Assembly: GCA_948505485.1 (NCBI GenBank)
Contig: CAOPQH010000030.1
Span: 1-13,625 of the forward strand
DNA length: 13,625 nt
Origin: an uncultured Clostridia bacterium
GTDB lineage: Bacteria; Bacillota; Clostridia; TANB77; CAG-508
Reading direction: 5' to 3'
Part shown: positions 6,438 to 13,601 of the stretch, piece by piece
Position numbering within the stretch: position 1 is the stretch's first letter
Layout: each line of letters starts with the position of its first letter
Made by a program: the position numbers and the translations under genes
Notes under the pieces: generated by a model
What the model was told of the DNA's origin: nothing
Database searches by the model: none
What the model saw: the letters and a program-made list of their open reading frames with translations, nothing else

Positions 6438-6486
6438 TACTATATAAATTATAAATAATATATATAAAATTAGTTAGGAGTTAGAG

Positions 6487-6909
6487 ATGAAAAAGAGTAA
6501 ATTAATGAAAATATTTTTAGTAGGAATTTTAAGTTTAATGTTAGTTTTAACAGCTACACAAGTTTTAGCTGACGATGATGACGGATTTACAGATTTAACA
6601 GGATCAATTTCAAATACAACAAATACAACAGATGCAGGAACAAACAATACTTTAGATAATAACACAACAGGTAATACTGCAGGCAATACAACAAATTCTA
6701 CATTAAATGATTTAAATACTACAAATACACCAACAAATATAAGCTCATCATATAATAACACATCAACAAATATGAGCTCATCATACAATAATACTAATTT
6801 ACCATCAACAGGTTTAGGAGATACAACTTCTATAATGTTTATAATAGTAGTATTAGCTATATCTGCAGTATATGCATATAAAAAAGTAAGTGATTATAGA
6901 AATTTATAA
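6487..6909 (+). CDS. Small Thr/Asn-rich LPXTG-anchored surface protein
   Basis: This 140-residue protein has every part of a sortase substrate. A signal peptide (MKKSKLMKIF start, hydrophobic 9-26, probable cleavage after VLA at 28) comes first, then an acidic patch DDDD. A low-complexity Thr/Asn/Ser stretch (about 39-103) follows, then the sorting motif LPSTG (105-109), a hydrophobic segment (about 115-131) and a short tail with Lys132/Lys133. The mature exposed part is only about 80 residues and looks disordered, with many N-T-T and S-S-S runs that could be glycosylated. It has no enzymatic domain and may act as a spacer, a glycoprotein coat component or a pilin-like peptide; I do not know which. 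TAGGAG lies 6 bases before the ATG. It is transcribed alone, from its own promoter to two terminators, toward the sortase gene. Confidence 0.9.
   Translation: MKKSKLMKIFLVGILSLMLVLTATQVLADDDDGFTDLTGSISNTTNTTDAGTNNTLDNNTTGNTAGNTTNSTLNDLNTTNTPTNISSSYNNTSTNMSSSYNNTNLPSTGLGDTTSIMFIIVVLAISAVYAYKKVSDYRNL
6731..6796 (+). repeat. 33-bp tandem repeat, two copies, inside the LPXTG gene
   Basis: Two 33-bp units, 6731-6763 and 6764-6796, encode TNISSSYNNTS and TNMSSSYNNTN. The unit is 11 codons, so copy-number change would keep the frame and alter only the length of the surface-exposed stalk. Confidence 0.7.
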
Positions 6910-6934
6910 TAATTAATAATAATATAAAAAAATC

Positions 6935-6985
6935 AGAAAGCCTTAAAAATTCAAGCATATTAACTTTGCTCTTTGGCTTTCTTTT
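6935..6985 (+). terminator. Terminator 1 after the LPXTG gene
   Basis: The stem AGAAAGCC (6935-6942)/GGCTTTCT (6975-6982) closes a 32-base loop that can fold a small AGCA/TGCT stem, followed by TTTT (6982-6985). The large loop makes it weaker than the next hairpin. Confidence 0.5.
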
Positions 6986-7027
6986 AGATTGTTTATGTAC
7001 CAAATTTAATTTAGAAAGTTTATATAC

Positions 7028-7056
7028 AAATGGAAACCTAAAGGTTTCCATTTTTT
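7028..7056 (+). terminator. Terminator 2 after the LPXTG gene, overlapping the sortase 3' end
   Basis: A perfect 11-bp stem AAATGGAAACC (7028-7038)/GGTTTCCATTT (7043-7053) with a TAAA loop runs into a T-run (7051-7056), a strong plus-strand terminator. The last codons and stop of the convergent sortase (7038-7056) lie within it, so the sortase C-terminus KNGNL is encoded by the hairpin. On the minus strand the T-tract is poor, so it may be one-directional. Confidence 0.8.
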
Positions 7057-7691
7057 GCTTTGATTATAATACGATTAGAATTATAATTATTACAAGTTAC
7101 TAAAGTTAATTCTCTAATATTAGAATTATTTTCTATAGTAGGAGATAAATCATTTGAATTAACTTCATAATTAGCAAAAACATTATAAGCTAATTTTTTA
7201 TTTGAAATATCATATACATAAATGATATCATTATTTTTTAAAGAAGATATTTTACTAAAAAATTTATTATTATCATAGTTATGACCAGCTATACATAGGT
7301 TACCTATATTATTGGGCAATGGACCAGAAAATCTACAAGGTGAAATTTTTAATAATTCATCATTAATATTTGCAAATATTGGATAGTATATATTAATATT
7401 TGGGATTTCAATAAAACCAATAATTTCATTATTATTATATAAAATAGAATTCTGCGAATTATTTTCTGATTTATTATACAATCTAGAAACATTATATTTA
7501 TCAATTATTTTTCCTGATAGAGATTCACTTTCTTTTTTATCAAAATTTATATATATTAAAAATATTATAGAAATTAAAAACAATATAAAAGAAATCAAAA
7601 AAGATAACTTAAAAAAGTTAAATTTTTTAAGTTCTATATATGACAAATGATTATTAGAATTATCTGAGTTAGTATAAAGAATTTGATTCAT
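7038..7691 (-). CDS. Sortase, class D-like transpeptidase
   Basis: Sortases cut LPXTG-type sorting signals between Thr and Gly and attach the protein to the cell wall or to another protein. This 217-residue enzyme has a polar N-terminus, one transmembrane helix (about 27-49) and an extracellular sortase domain (about 85-215). The catalytic triad is visible: His137 in IAGHNYD, Cys200 in TLVTC and Arg207 in NSNRIII. The AGHNY and TLVTC forms resemble class D sortases of Clostridia, but class assignment without alignment is uncertain. AAAGGA lies 8 bases upstream of the ATG. The convergent neighbour encodes an LPSTG protein, its most likely substrate. No pilin operon or second LPXTG gene is in the window. 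A weak promoter (TTGTAC 7741 to 7736, TATTAA 7717 to 7712) can be proposed. Confidence 0.93.
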   Translation of the reverse strand: MNQILYTNSDNSNNHLSYIELKKFNFFKLSFLISFILFLISIIFLIYINFDKKESESLSGKIIDKYNVSRLYNKSENNSQNSILYNNNEIIGFIEIPNINIYYPIFANINDELLKISPCRFSGPLPNNIGNLCIAGHNYDNNKFFSKISSLKNNDIIYVYDISNKKLAYNVFANYEVNSNDLSPTIENNSNIRELTLVTCNNYNSNRIIIKAKNGNL

Positions 7692-7767
7692 TTTACATTT
7701 CCTTTACTAATTTAATATTTAATAATAACTATTATGTACAAAAAATAAAAAAAAAATTTAAAAAAGC

Positions 7768-7796
7768 TTGCAATTCTAGAAAAAAGTGGTTATAAT
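7768..7796 (+). promoter_or_regulatory. Strong sigma-A promoter of the rimP operon
   Basis: TTGCAA (7768-7773), 17 bases, then a perfect TATAAT (7791-7796), predicting a start near 7803. No other good promoter is visible between here and rbfA, so it probably drives the whole six-gene operon. Confidence 0.8.
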
Positions 7797-7802
7797 AGTA
7801 AA

Positions 7803-8012
7803 GTACATAAAGATTAGAGGAGTGGGAACAAATCCCACTCTTAACTTATATTATAAGAAAGTTCTCCAAACTTTATATAATATAAATACATTCCAAGAAA
7901 AATTGTAAAGCAATTTTTGATAGAGAACAATTAAACATGGACTGAACTCTACATATTAAATTTTATAAATATTAATCGGTCTACTATTGTTCTGAATAAA
8001 AGGAGGGAAAAT
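7803..8012 (+). promoter_or_regulatory. Structured 5' leader of the rimP operon
   Basis: The leader of about 210 nt contains three consecutive perfect hairpins. P1 is GAGTGGGA (7820-7827)/TCCCACTC (7833-7840), loop ACAAA. P2 is AAAGTT (7858-7863)/AACTTT (7869-7874), loop CTCCA. P3 is AAAAATTG (7898-7905)/CAATTTTT (7911-7918), loop TAAAG. A longer domain follows: AGAACAAT (7924-7931) pairs with ATTGTTCT (7986-7993) around GACTGA/TCGGTC (7940-7945/7976-7981). GTTCTC (7861-7866) can instead pair with GAGAAC (7923-7928), which would break both P2 and the long domain. The CTCC of P2 is complementary to GGAG of the rimP ribosome binding site (8001-8006). No stem has a terminator T-run, so control of translation or of processing is more likely than attenuation. 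I recall a P1-like GTGGG hairpin before rimP in other Firmicutes but cannot verify it. Confidence 0.55.
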
Positions 8013-8471
8013 TTGGCAAATATAGAAGAAAAAGTTGAGAAGCTTATAGAAAAACAAATTAATGATATTGGATATGAACTTTATGATGTAGAATATGCAA
8101 AAGAAGGAAAAAATTACTTTTTAAGAATTTTTATAGATAATGAAAACGGAATAGATTTAGACGATTGCGAAAAAGTAAATAATGCTATAACAGATTTATT
8201 AGATGAAGCAGATTATATAAAAGAACAATATTTTTTAGAAGTTTCTTCACCAGGAATTGAAAGAGTCATTAGAAAAGATAAGCATTTAGAAAAAAGCATA
8301 GGAAAAGAAATTGAAGTAAAATTATTTAAAAAAGATGAGCAAAACAAAAAAGAATATAAAGGAATATTAAAAAGTTATAATTCTGATAATTTAGTAATAG
8401 AAAATGAAGAAGAAAATATAATTTCAAGAAAAGATATAGCTCAAATAAAAGAAGTTTATAATTGGCAGTAA
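8013..8471 (+). CDS. rimP: Ribosome maturation factor RimP
   Basis: RimP binds the 30S subunit precursor and helps ribosomal proteins S19/S12 region assembly. The 152 residues match the family: an N-terminal alpha/beta domain (about 1-80) with RIFIDNENGIDLDDCEKV and the signature EVSSPGIER (76-84), and a C-terminal SH3-like barrel (about 85-152). It starts at TTG with AGGAGG 6 bases upstream; no ATG gives a better start. It is the first gene of the rimP-nusA-ylxR-ylxQ-infB-rbfA operon, with its start under the structured leader. Confidence 0.95.
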   Translation: MANIEEKVEKLIEKQINDIGYELYDVEYAKEGKNYFLRIFIDNENGIDLDDCEKVNNAITDLLDEADYIKEQYFLEVSSPGIERVIRKDKHLEKSIGKEIEVKLFKKDEQNKKEYKGILKSYNSDNLVIENEEENIISRKDIAQIKEVYNWQ

Positions 8472-8512
8472 TGCTTTTAAATAATAAAATATGAAAGAGG
8501 AGGAAATAAAAA

Positions 8513-9616
8513 ATGAAAAAGGCAATTGATAACAAAGAATTAGTATTAGCATTAGAAGAATTAGAAAAAGAAAAAGGAATTGAAAAAGCATATTTATTAG
8601 AATCTATAGAAACAGCATTAGTTACTGCATATAAAAGAAATTTTGATGCATTAGAAAATGTAAAAGTAGTTATGGATGAAAAAACAGGAGCAACACATGT
8701 ATATTCTGTAAAAGAAGTAGTAAAAAGAGTAAAAGAAGAAGCCTTAGAAATAAATTTAACTAATGCAAAAAAAATCAATAAGAATTTAGAAGTTGGTGAT
8801 CAAGTAGAAATAGAAATAATCCCAAAGGATTTTGGTAGAATAGCAGCTCAAACAGCTAAACAAGTTATTATACAAAAACTAAGAGAAGCAGAAAGAGATA
8901 TTGTTTATAATGAATTTAATGATAGAAAAGGAGAAATTGTAACAGGATTAGTTCAAAAAGCAGATAGCAATATAGTTATAATGGATTTAGGAAAATTAGA
9001 AGGTATAATGCCATTAAAAGAGCAAATACCTACAGAAAAACATAGAGTAAATGATAAAGTAAAAGGATATGTATTAGATGTTCAAAGGGGAGAAAAAGGT
9101 GCACCACAGGTCATAGTGTCAAGAAGTCATCCTGATTTTGTTAGAAAATTATTAGAATTTGAAATACCAGAAATATATGAAGGCGTTATTGAAATAAAAA
9201 GTGTATCACGTGATCCAGGATATAGAAGTAAAGTAGCAGTATATTCTCCAGATGAAAATATTGATCCAGTTGGGTCATGTGTTGGGCAAAAAGGTGTTAG
9301 AATTCAAAATGTTATAAATGAATTAAGTGGAGAAAAGATAGATGTAATAGAATGGAATCCAGATCCATCAATATTTATATCAGCAGCATTACTTCCAGCA
9401 AAAATAATGGCAGTAGATATAAAAGAAGAAGAAAAATTTGCACAAGTAATAGTACCAGATGATCAATTATCATTAGCAATAGGAAAATCAGGTCAAAATG
9501 TAAGATTAGCTGCTAAACTTACAAATTGGAAAATTGATATAAAATCAGAAACACAATTTAGAGAAATATTAGAAAACGGTGTAGATGAGCAAGAAGAACA
9601 AGATGAAGAAGAATAA
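8513..9616 (+). CDS. nusA: Transcription termination/antitermination factor NusA
   Basis: NusA binds RNA polymerase and nascent RNA, promoting pausing and hairpin-dependent termination. At 367 residues it has the short Firmicutes form, without the C-terminal acidic repeats of Proteobacteria. Layout: polymerase-binding N-terminal domain (about 1-130), S1 RNA-binding domain (about 135-205), KH1 (about 230-285, motif VGQKG at 257-261) and KH2 (about 305-347, motif IGKSG at 323-327), ending in an acidic Glu/Asp tail. AGGAGG lies 9 bases before the ATG and 41 bases separate it from rimP. All domains are intact. Confidence 0.97.
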   Translation: MKKAIDNKELVLALEELEKEKGIEKAYLLESIETALVTAYKRNFDALENVKVVMDEKTGATHVYSVKEVVKRVKEEALEINLTNAKKINKNLEVGDQVEIEIIPKDFGRIAAQTAKQVIIQKLREAERDIVYNEFNDRKGEIVTGLVQKADSNIVIMDLGKLEGIMPLKEQIPTEKHRVNDKVKGYVLDVQRGEKGAPQVIVSRSHPDFVRKLLEFEIPEIYEGVIEIKSVSRDPGYRSKVAVYSPDENIDPVGSCVGQKGVRIQNVINELSGEKIDVIEWNPDPSIFISAALLPAKIMAVDIKEEEKFAQVIVPDDQLSLAIGKSGQNVRLAAKLTNWKIDIKSETQFREILENGVDEQEEQDEEE

Positions 9617-9678
9617 TACATTTTAACAAGAATAAAATATATAGATAAGCTATAGTTTCAAAGAAAAGAGGTAAAAGA

Positions 9679-9939
9679 GTGAAAAATATACCACAGAGAA
9701 CTTGTATGGGATGTAATACAAAGAAAGATAAAAAAGATTTTATTAGAATAGTAAAAAATAAAGAAAATGAAATTAGCTTAGATAAAACAGGAAAAGCACA
9801 AGGAAGAGGTGCATACATTTGTAATGATATAAAATGTTTAGAAAAGCTTATAAAAAGTAAAAGGTTAGAAAGAATTTTTGAGATGAAAATATCAGATAAA
9901 ATTTATAATGATTTAAGAGGTGTAATTATTGACAAATAA
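9679..9939 (+). CDS. ylxR: YlxR/RnpM family RNA-binding protein
   Basis: This 86-residue DUF448-family protein shows the family signatures RTCMGC (7-12) and GRGAYIC (42-48), with Cys9, Cys12, Cys48 and Cys53. In Bacillus subtilis the family member (renamed RnpM) was reported to bind RNase P RNA and modulate its activity; the same role here is inferred from homology. It starts at GTG 9679 with AGAGG 7 bases upstream. The 62-base gap after nusA shows no terminator. Its 3' end overlaps the next gene by 11 bases. Confidence 0.92.
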   Translation: MKNIPQRTCMGCNTKKDKKDFIRIVKNKENEISLDKTGKAQGRGAYICNDIKCLEKLIKSKRLERIFEMKISDKIYNDLRGVIIDK

Positions 9940-10237
9940 TAAAATATTAGGTTTATTAGGATTAGCTGCGAGAGCAAGAAATGTATGCTTTGGTGCTGAT
10001 AGTGTTGAAGAAGACATTAAAAAGAGAAAAGTCAAATTGGTAATAATCGCTACAGATAGTTCAGATAGAACTAAAAGAAGATTTATCAAATTGTGTGAAG
10101 AAAATCAAATACCTATATTCATATATGAAAGTATTGATAAAATAAGTAAAGCTATAGGAAAATCAAATAAAGCTGTAATAGGTATTAAGGATTTTAATAT
10201 ATCAAAGGAAATAGAAAGAATATATAATCGGGGGTGA
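9929..10237 (+). CDS. ylxQ: L7Ae-family ribosomal/RNA-binding protein YlxQ
   Basis: This 102-residue protein belongs to the L7Ae/L30e/YbxF group that binds kink-turn RNA. It shows the family opening LGLLGLAARARNVCFGADSVE (about 7-27 including flanks), the KLVIIATDSSDRTKR strand-helix (about 36-50) and the late IPIFIYES segment. It starts at TTG 9929 inside the end of ylxR, with AGAGGTG 6 bases upstream, so translation is probably coupled. Its stop (10235-10237) lies within the infB ribosome binding site. The physiological role is not settled in this family. Confidence 0.92.
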   Translation: MTNNKILGLLGLAARARNVCFGADSVEEDIKKRKVKLVIIATDSSDRTKRRFIKLCEENQIPIFIYESIDKISKAIGKSNKAVIGIKDFNISKEIERIYNRG

Positions 10238-10242
10238 TGTTA

Positions 10243-13134
10243 TTGGGTAAGATTAAAATACATGAAATAGCAAAAGAAATAGGCTTAACCAGTAAAGAAA
10301 TATTAGAAAGAGCAGAAAAATTAAAAATTGAAGCAAAGAGTCATTTAAGTAGTATAGATGAAGCAGATGCTCAAAAAATAAAGGACAGTTTTAAAGAAAA
10401 AAAAGAAACTAAAACAAAGAATCAAGAAAAACAATCAAAAGATACAAAAAAAGAAAAAAATGAGTCACATGTTATTATAAGAAGAGAAGTTATAATATCA
10501 GATAATACAAATCAAAAAAAGCAAGAAAAAGAAGAAAAAATAAATAGAGAAGAAAGAAAAAATTCTGTGGGATTTGTAGAAAGAAAAAGAAATTCTGATT
10601 ATAATATAGTTTATAGAAATAAACCTTCAAAACCAATGACAGTAAGCGAATTGTTTGGATTAAAAAAAGATGAGTCTGAAAAAAAAGAAGAAACAGAAAA
10701 TGATGAAAAACAAGAAGTAATAAAGAATGAAACAGCACAAGACACCTCTAAAAAGGTAGAGCAAAATACAAAAACACAAAATGAGACTAAATCAGTTGCA
10801 AACAGAAATAGTAATTATGCTCAAAATAGAAATAATTTAAATAGAAGTAACTATAATAATTACAATCAAGATGGAAATAATAATTATAAACAAAACAGAA
10901 ATCAAGATGGAAGTAATAGTTATAAACAAAATAGAAATCAATATAACAATAGAAACAATAACAATAGTTCAAATAATAGATTTAATAATAGAAACAATAA
11001 TCAATCTAGAAATCAATATGGTAATAGACCTCTTGATGATAAAGGTATTGAAAAAAATATTAAAAATATAATGGCAACAGATACAGTAGAAAAGGAATCT
11101 GTAAGAGAATATAATAAAACTTTAGAAAGACAAAAGAATAGTAGTAGATTTGATGAAAATAAAACAAAGAGAAATCAAAAATCAAGAAAGAACAGCAATA
11201 ACAGTAGTAATTATGATGAAGGAAAACTAAAAAGTTTAAAACAGGCAGATAGATTATCAAATATGTTTAATGATCAAGATGGAGGAATGTTAGATTACTA
11301 TGATTTAACAACTCAAAGAGGAAGAAAAGGTAAAAAGAGAAATAATAAAAATAATGAAAATAGGGTAAAACAAAAAATATTCCAATTAACAGAAATAACT
11401 ATTCCAGAAAGTATAACTGTAAAAGACTTTGCAGCAGAAATGAAAAAAACAACTGCAGAAGTAATAAAGAAGCTATTAGGCTATGGAGTAATGGCTACAA
11501 TAAACAACGAAGTAGATTTCGATACAGCATTTTTAATTGCACAAGAATTTGGAATAACAGCTAAAAAGAAAGAAGTTATAACAGAAGAAGATATATTGTT
11601 TGATGATTCAGAAGACAAAGAAAGCGAGTTACAAACAAGACCACCTGTTGTTGTTGTTATGGGACACGTAGATCATGGTAAAACATCTTTATTAGATGCA
11701 GTTAAAAAGACAAATGTTATTGAAGGTGAAGCTGGAGGAATTACTCAACATATAGGTGCATATAAAGTAAAGGTAAATGATAGAGAAATTACATTTTTAG
11801 ATACACCAGGTCATGAGGCATTTACAGCAATGCGTGCTAGAGGTGCTCAGATTACAGATATAGCAATACTTGTAGTAGCTGCAAACGATGGAGTTATGCC
11901 TCAAACAATTGAAGCTATAAATCATGCTAAGTCAGCTGAAATACCAATTATAGTAGCAATAAATAAAATGGATTTACCAGATAGCAACATTGACAAAGTA
12001 AAGCAAGAGTTAATGACATATGAATTAGTACCTGAAGAATGGGGTGGAGATACAATATTTGTACCAATATCTGCTAAACAAAATCAAAATATAGATCAAT
12101 TATTAGAAATGGTATTATTACAAGCAGATATGCTAGAGTTAAAAGCAAATCCAAATAAACAATCTAAAGGTACTGTAATAGAAGCAAGATTAGATAAAAA
12201 TAAAGGAACAATAGCATCTTTACTTGTACAAAGAGGTACATTAGACGTTGGAGATACAATAGTAGTTGGATCATCAATAGGAAGAATAAGAGCAATGGTA
12301 AACGACAAAGGTAAAAGAGTAAAAAAAGCTGGGCCATCTACACCTGTAGAAATAATGGGATTAACAGAAGTTCCAGAAGCGGGAGATACTTTCTATGAAG
12401 TAAAGGATGAAAAAACTGCTAAGCATTTAATAGAAAGAAGAAAACGTCAAGCAAGGGAAAAATCAATAAATGCAACAACAAAAGTAACATTAGATAATTT
12501 ATTTAGTCAAATGGAAGAAGGAAAATTAAAACAATTAAATATAATTGTAAAAGCAGATGTGCAAGGATCTGTAGAAGCAGTTAAACAGTCATTAGAAAAA
12601 TTGAGTAACGAAGAAGTAAGAGTAAAAGTTATCCATAGTGCAGCAGGAGCAGTTACCGAAACTGATGTAACACTTGCAAAAGTTTCAAATGCTATAATAA
12701 TTGCATTTAATGTAAGGCCAGGAGTTACGGCAAAAGATATGGCAGAAAAAGATGAAGTAGAGATAAAACAATATTCAGTTATATATCAAGCAATAGAAGA
12801 TGTAGAAGCTGCAATGAAAGGAATGCTTGACCCAGAATTTGAAGAAAAGGTAATAGGAACTGCAGAGATAAGACAAACATTTAAAGTTTCTAGTGTAGGA
12901 ACAATAGGTGGAGCTTATGTACTTACAGGAAAACTAGAAAGACATGCAGGTGTAAGAGTAATAAGAGAAGATGTTGTTATACATCAAGGTGAACTTGCTT
13001 CACTAAAAAGATTTAAAGACGATGCAAAAGAAGTGTCTAAAGGATTTGAATGTGGACTTCAAATTAAAGATTATGATGATATAAAAGAAGGCGATATAAT
13101 AGAGGCTTTTGTTATGGAAGAAATAAAAAGATAA
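10243..13134 (+). CDS. infB: Translation initiation factor IF-2
   Basis: IF2 is the GTPase that brings initiator fMet-tRNA to the 30S subunit and promotes subunit joining. Layout of the 963 residues: IF2-N module (about 2-50, KIKIHEIAKEIGLTSKEIL), a charged and Asn-rich linker (about 50-375, with the repeat noted separately), a second IF2-N module (about 377-440), then the G domain with G1 GHVDHGKT (474-481), GGITQHIGA, DTPGH (520-524), NKMD (574-577) and SAK, followed by domains II to IV ending FVMEEIKR. I chose TTG 10243 because GGGGGTGA (10230-10237) then lies 5 bases upstream and the product begins MGKIKIHEIA. In-frame GTG 10234 and ATG 10237 would overlap that site. All GTPase motifs are intact; the linker is longer and more Asn-rich than usual. 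Confidence 0.97.
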   Translation: MGKIKIHEIAKEIGLTSKEILERAEKLKIEAKSHLSSIDEADAQKIKDSFKEKKETKTKNQEKQSKDTKKEKNESHVIIRREVIISDNTNQKKQEKEEKINREERKNSVGFVERKRNSDYNIVYRNKPSKPMTVSELFGLKKDESEKKEETENDEKQEVIKNETAQDTSKKVEQNTKTQNETKSVANRNSNYAQNRNNLNRSNYNNYNQDGNNNYKQNRNQDGSNSYKQNRNQYNNRNNNNSSNNRFNNRNNNQSRNQYGNRPLDDKGIEKNIKNIMATDTVEKESVREYNKTLERQKNSSRFDENKTKRNQKSRKNSNNSSNYDEGKLKSLKQADRLSNMFNDQDGGMLDYYDLTTQRGRKGKKRNNKNNENRVKQKIFQLTEITIPESITVKDFAAEMKKTTAEVIKKLLGYGVMATINNEVDFDTAFLIAQEFGITAKKKEVITEEDILFDDSEDKESELQTRPPVVVVMGHVDHGKTSLLDAVKKTNVIEGEAGGITQHIGAYKVKVNDREITFLDTPGHEAFTAMRARGAQITDIAILVVAANDGVMPQTIEAINHAKSAEIPIIVAINKMDLPDSNIDKVKQELMTYELVPEEWGGDTIFVPISAKQNQNIDQLLEMVLLQADMLELKANPNKQSKGTVIEARLDKNKGTIASLLVQRGTLDVGDTIVVGSSIGRIRAMVNDKGKRVKKAGPSTPVEIMGLTEVPEAGDTFYEVKDEKTAKHLIERRKRQAREKSINATTKVTLDNLFSQMEEGKLKQLNIIVKADVQGSVEAVKQSLEKLSNEEVRVKVIHSAAGAVTETDVTLAKVSNAIIIAFNVRPGVTAKDMAEKDEVEIKQYSVIYQAIEDVEAAMKGMLDPEFEEKVIGTAEIRQTFKVSSVGTIGGAYVLTGKLERHAGVRVIREDVVIHQGELASLKRFKDDAKEVSKGFECGLQIKDYDDIKEGDIIEAFVMEEIKR
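10864..10941 (+). repeat. 36-bp tandem repeat in the infB Asn-rich linker
   Basis: Two 36-bp units (10864-10899 and 10900-10935) plus the start of a third encode NQDGNNNYKQNR, NQDGSNSYKQNR, NQ. The period is 12 codons, so gain or loss of units keeps the frame. The flanking residues 187-263 are also dominated by Asn, Arg, Gln and Tyr, suggesting a flexible, disordered linker. Confidence 0.75.
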
Positions 13135-13157
13135 AATATTACTATAAGGAGGAAAAA

Positions 13158-13526
13158 ATGCCAGGTAAAAACAACAATAGAATAGAGCGTATAGATGAAG
13201 AATTAAAAAAAGAGATTAGTAATATAATAAGCTATGAACTAAAAAATCCTAATGTAACTGGAATGATAAGTGTTACAAAAGTAAAAGTTACAACAGATTT
13301 GAAATTTGCTAAAGTTTCTGTAAGTATTTTAAATTCAAAAAATGTAAAAGAAACTTTAGCAGGTTTAAAGAAGTCATCAGGGTTTATTAGAAGTGAAGTA
13401 GCAAAGAGAGTAAATCTGCGTAATACACCAGAAATAATTTTTGAACTAGATGATTCAATTGAGTATGGTGCTAAAATTGATAATATTTTGAAAGATATTA
13501 TGAAGGATATAAAAAAGGAAGATTAA
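13158..13526 (+). CDS. rbfA: 30S ribosome-binding factor RbfA
   Basis: RbfA binds the 30S subunit near the 5' helix of 16S rRNA and helps late maturation and cold adaptation. The 122 residues form the expected single KH-like domain: N-terminal RIERIDEELKKEISNII, central VTKVKVTTDLKFAKVSVSIL and C-terminal RNTPEIIFELDDSIEYGAKI. Length is normal. AAGGAGG lies 5 bases before the ATG, and 23 bases separate it from infB, so it closes the operon seen here. No terminator is visible before the window ends. Confidence 0.96.
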   Translation: MPGKNNNRIERIDEELKKEISNIISYELKNPNVTGMISVTKVKVTTDLKFAKVSVSILNSKNVKETLAGLKKSSGFIRSEVAKRVNLRNTPEIIFELDDSIEYGAKIDNILKDIMKDIKKED

Positions 13527-13528
13527 TT

Positions 13529-13601
13529 ATTTTATAGCCGTCAAGCTACCTGGTGATAGATTGTTTTGCCATTTTATAACCGTCAAGCTAACTGTTGGTA
13601 G
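13529..13601. repeat. Imperfect direct repeat, 42-bp period, at the window edge
   Basis: Two copies, starting at 13529 and 13571, share ATTTTATA(G/A)CCGTCAAGCTA and then (C/A)CTG(G/T)TG(A/G)TAG, 27 of 31 positions identical, before diverging. The CCGTCAAGCTA core is noticeably more G+C-rich than the rest of the window. The plus frame through both copies stays open to a TAG at 13615 but has no start codon or binding site, so I do not call a gene. It may be the beginning of a longer dispersed or tandem intergenic repeat cut off by the window. Confidence 0.65.

Noticed and set aside
7898..7918. Leader hairpin with a T5 run considered as an attenuator/terminator
   Set aside because: The T-run is part of the AT-only stem and is followed by GATAG, not by further T, so it would not terminate efficiently.
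7803..8012. T-box riboswitch in the rimP leader
   Set aside because: No T-box core (TGGNACCGCG-like) and no terminator/antiterminator pair; the downstream genes are not amino-acid related.
8326..8778. Long minus-strand open frame across the rimP-nusA junction
   Set aside because: It lies opposite two well-recognised genes, has no ribosome binding site and its hydrophobic Phe/Leu/Ser content is the usual product of reading Lys/Glu/Asn codons backwards; the same holds for other minus-strand frames inside genes here.
10234..10242. GTG 10234 or ATG 10237 as the infB start
   Set aside because: Both overlap the GGGGGTGA ribosome binding site; TTG 10243 is correctly spaced from it and gives the typical IF2 N-terminus. 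The difference is at most three residues.
13529..13601. CRISPR array at the right edge
   Set aside because: Only two copies, the similarity ends gradually, the remaining unit is about 11 bases and no cas gene is present.
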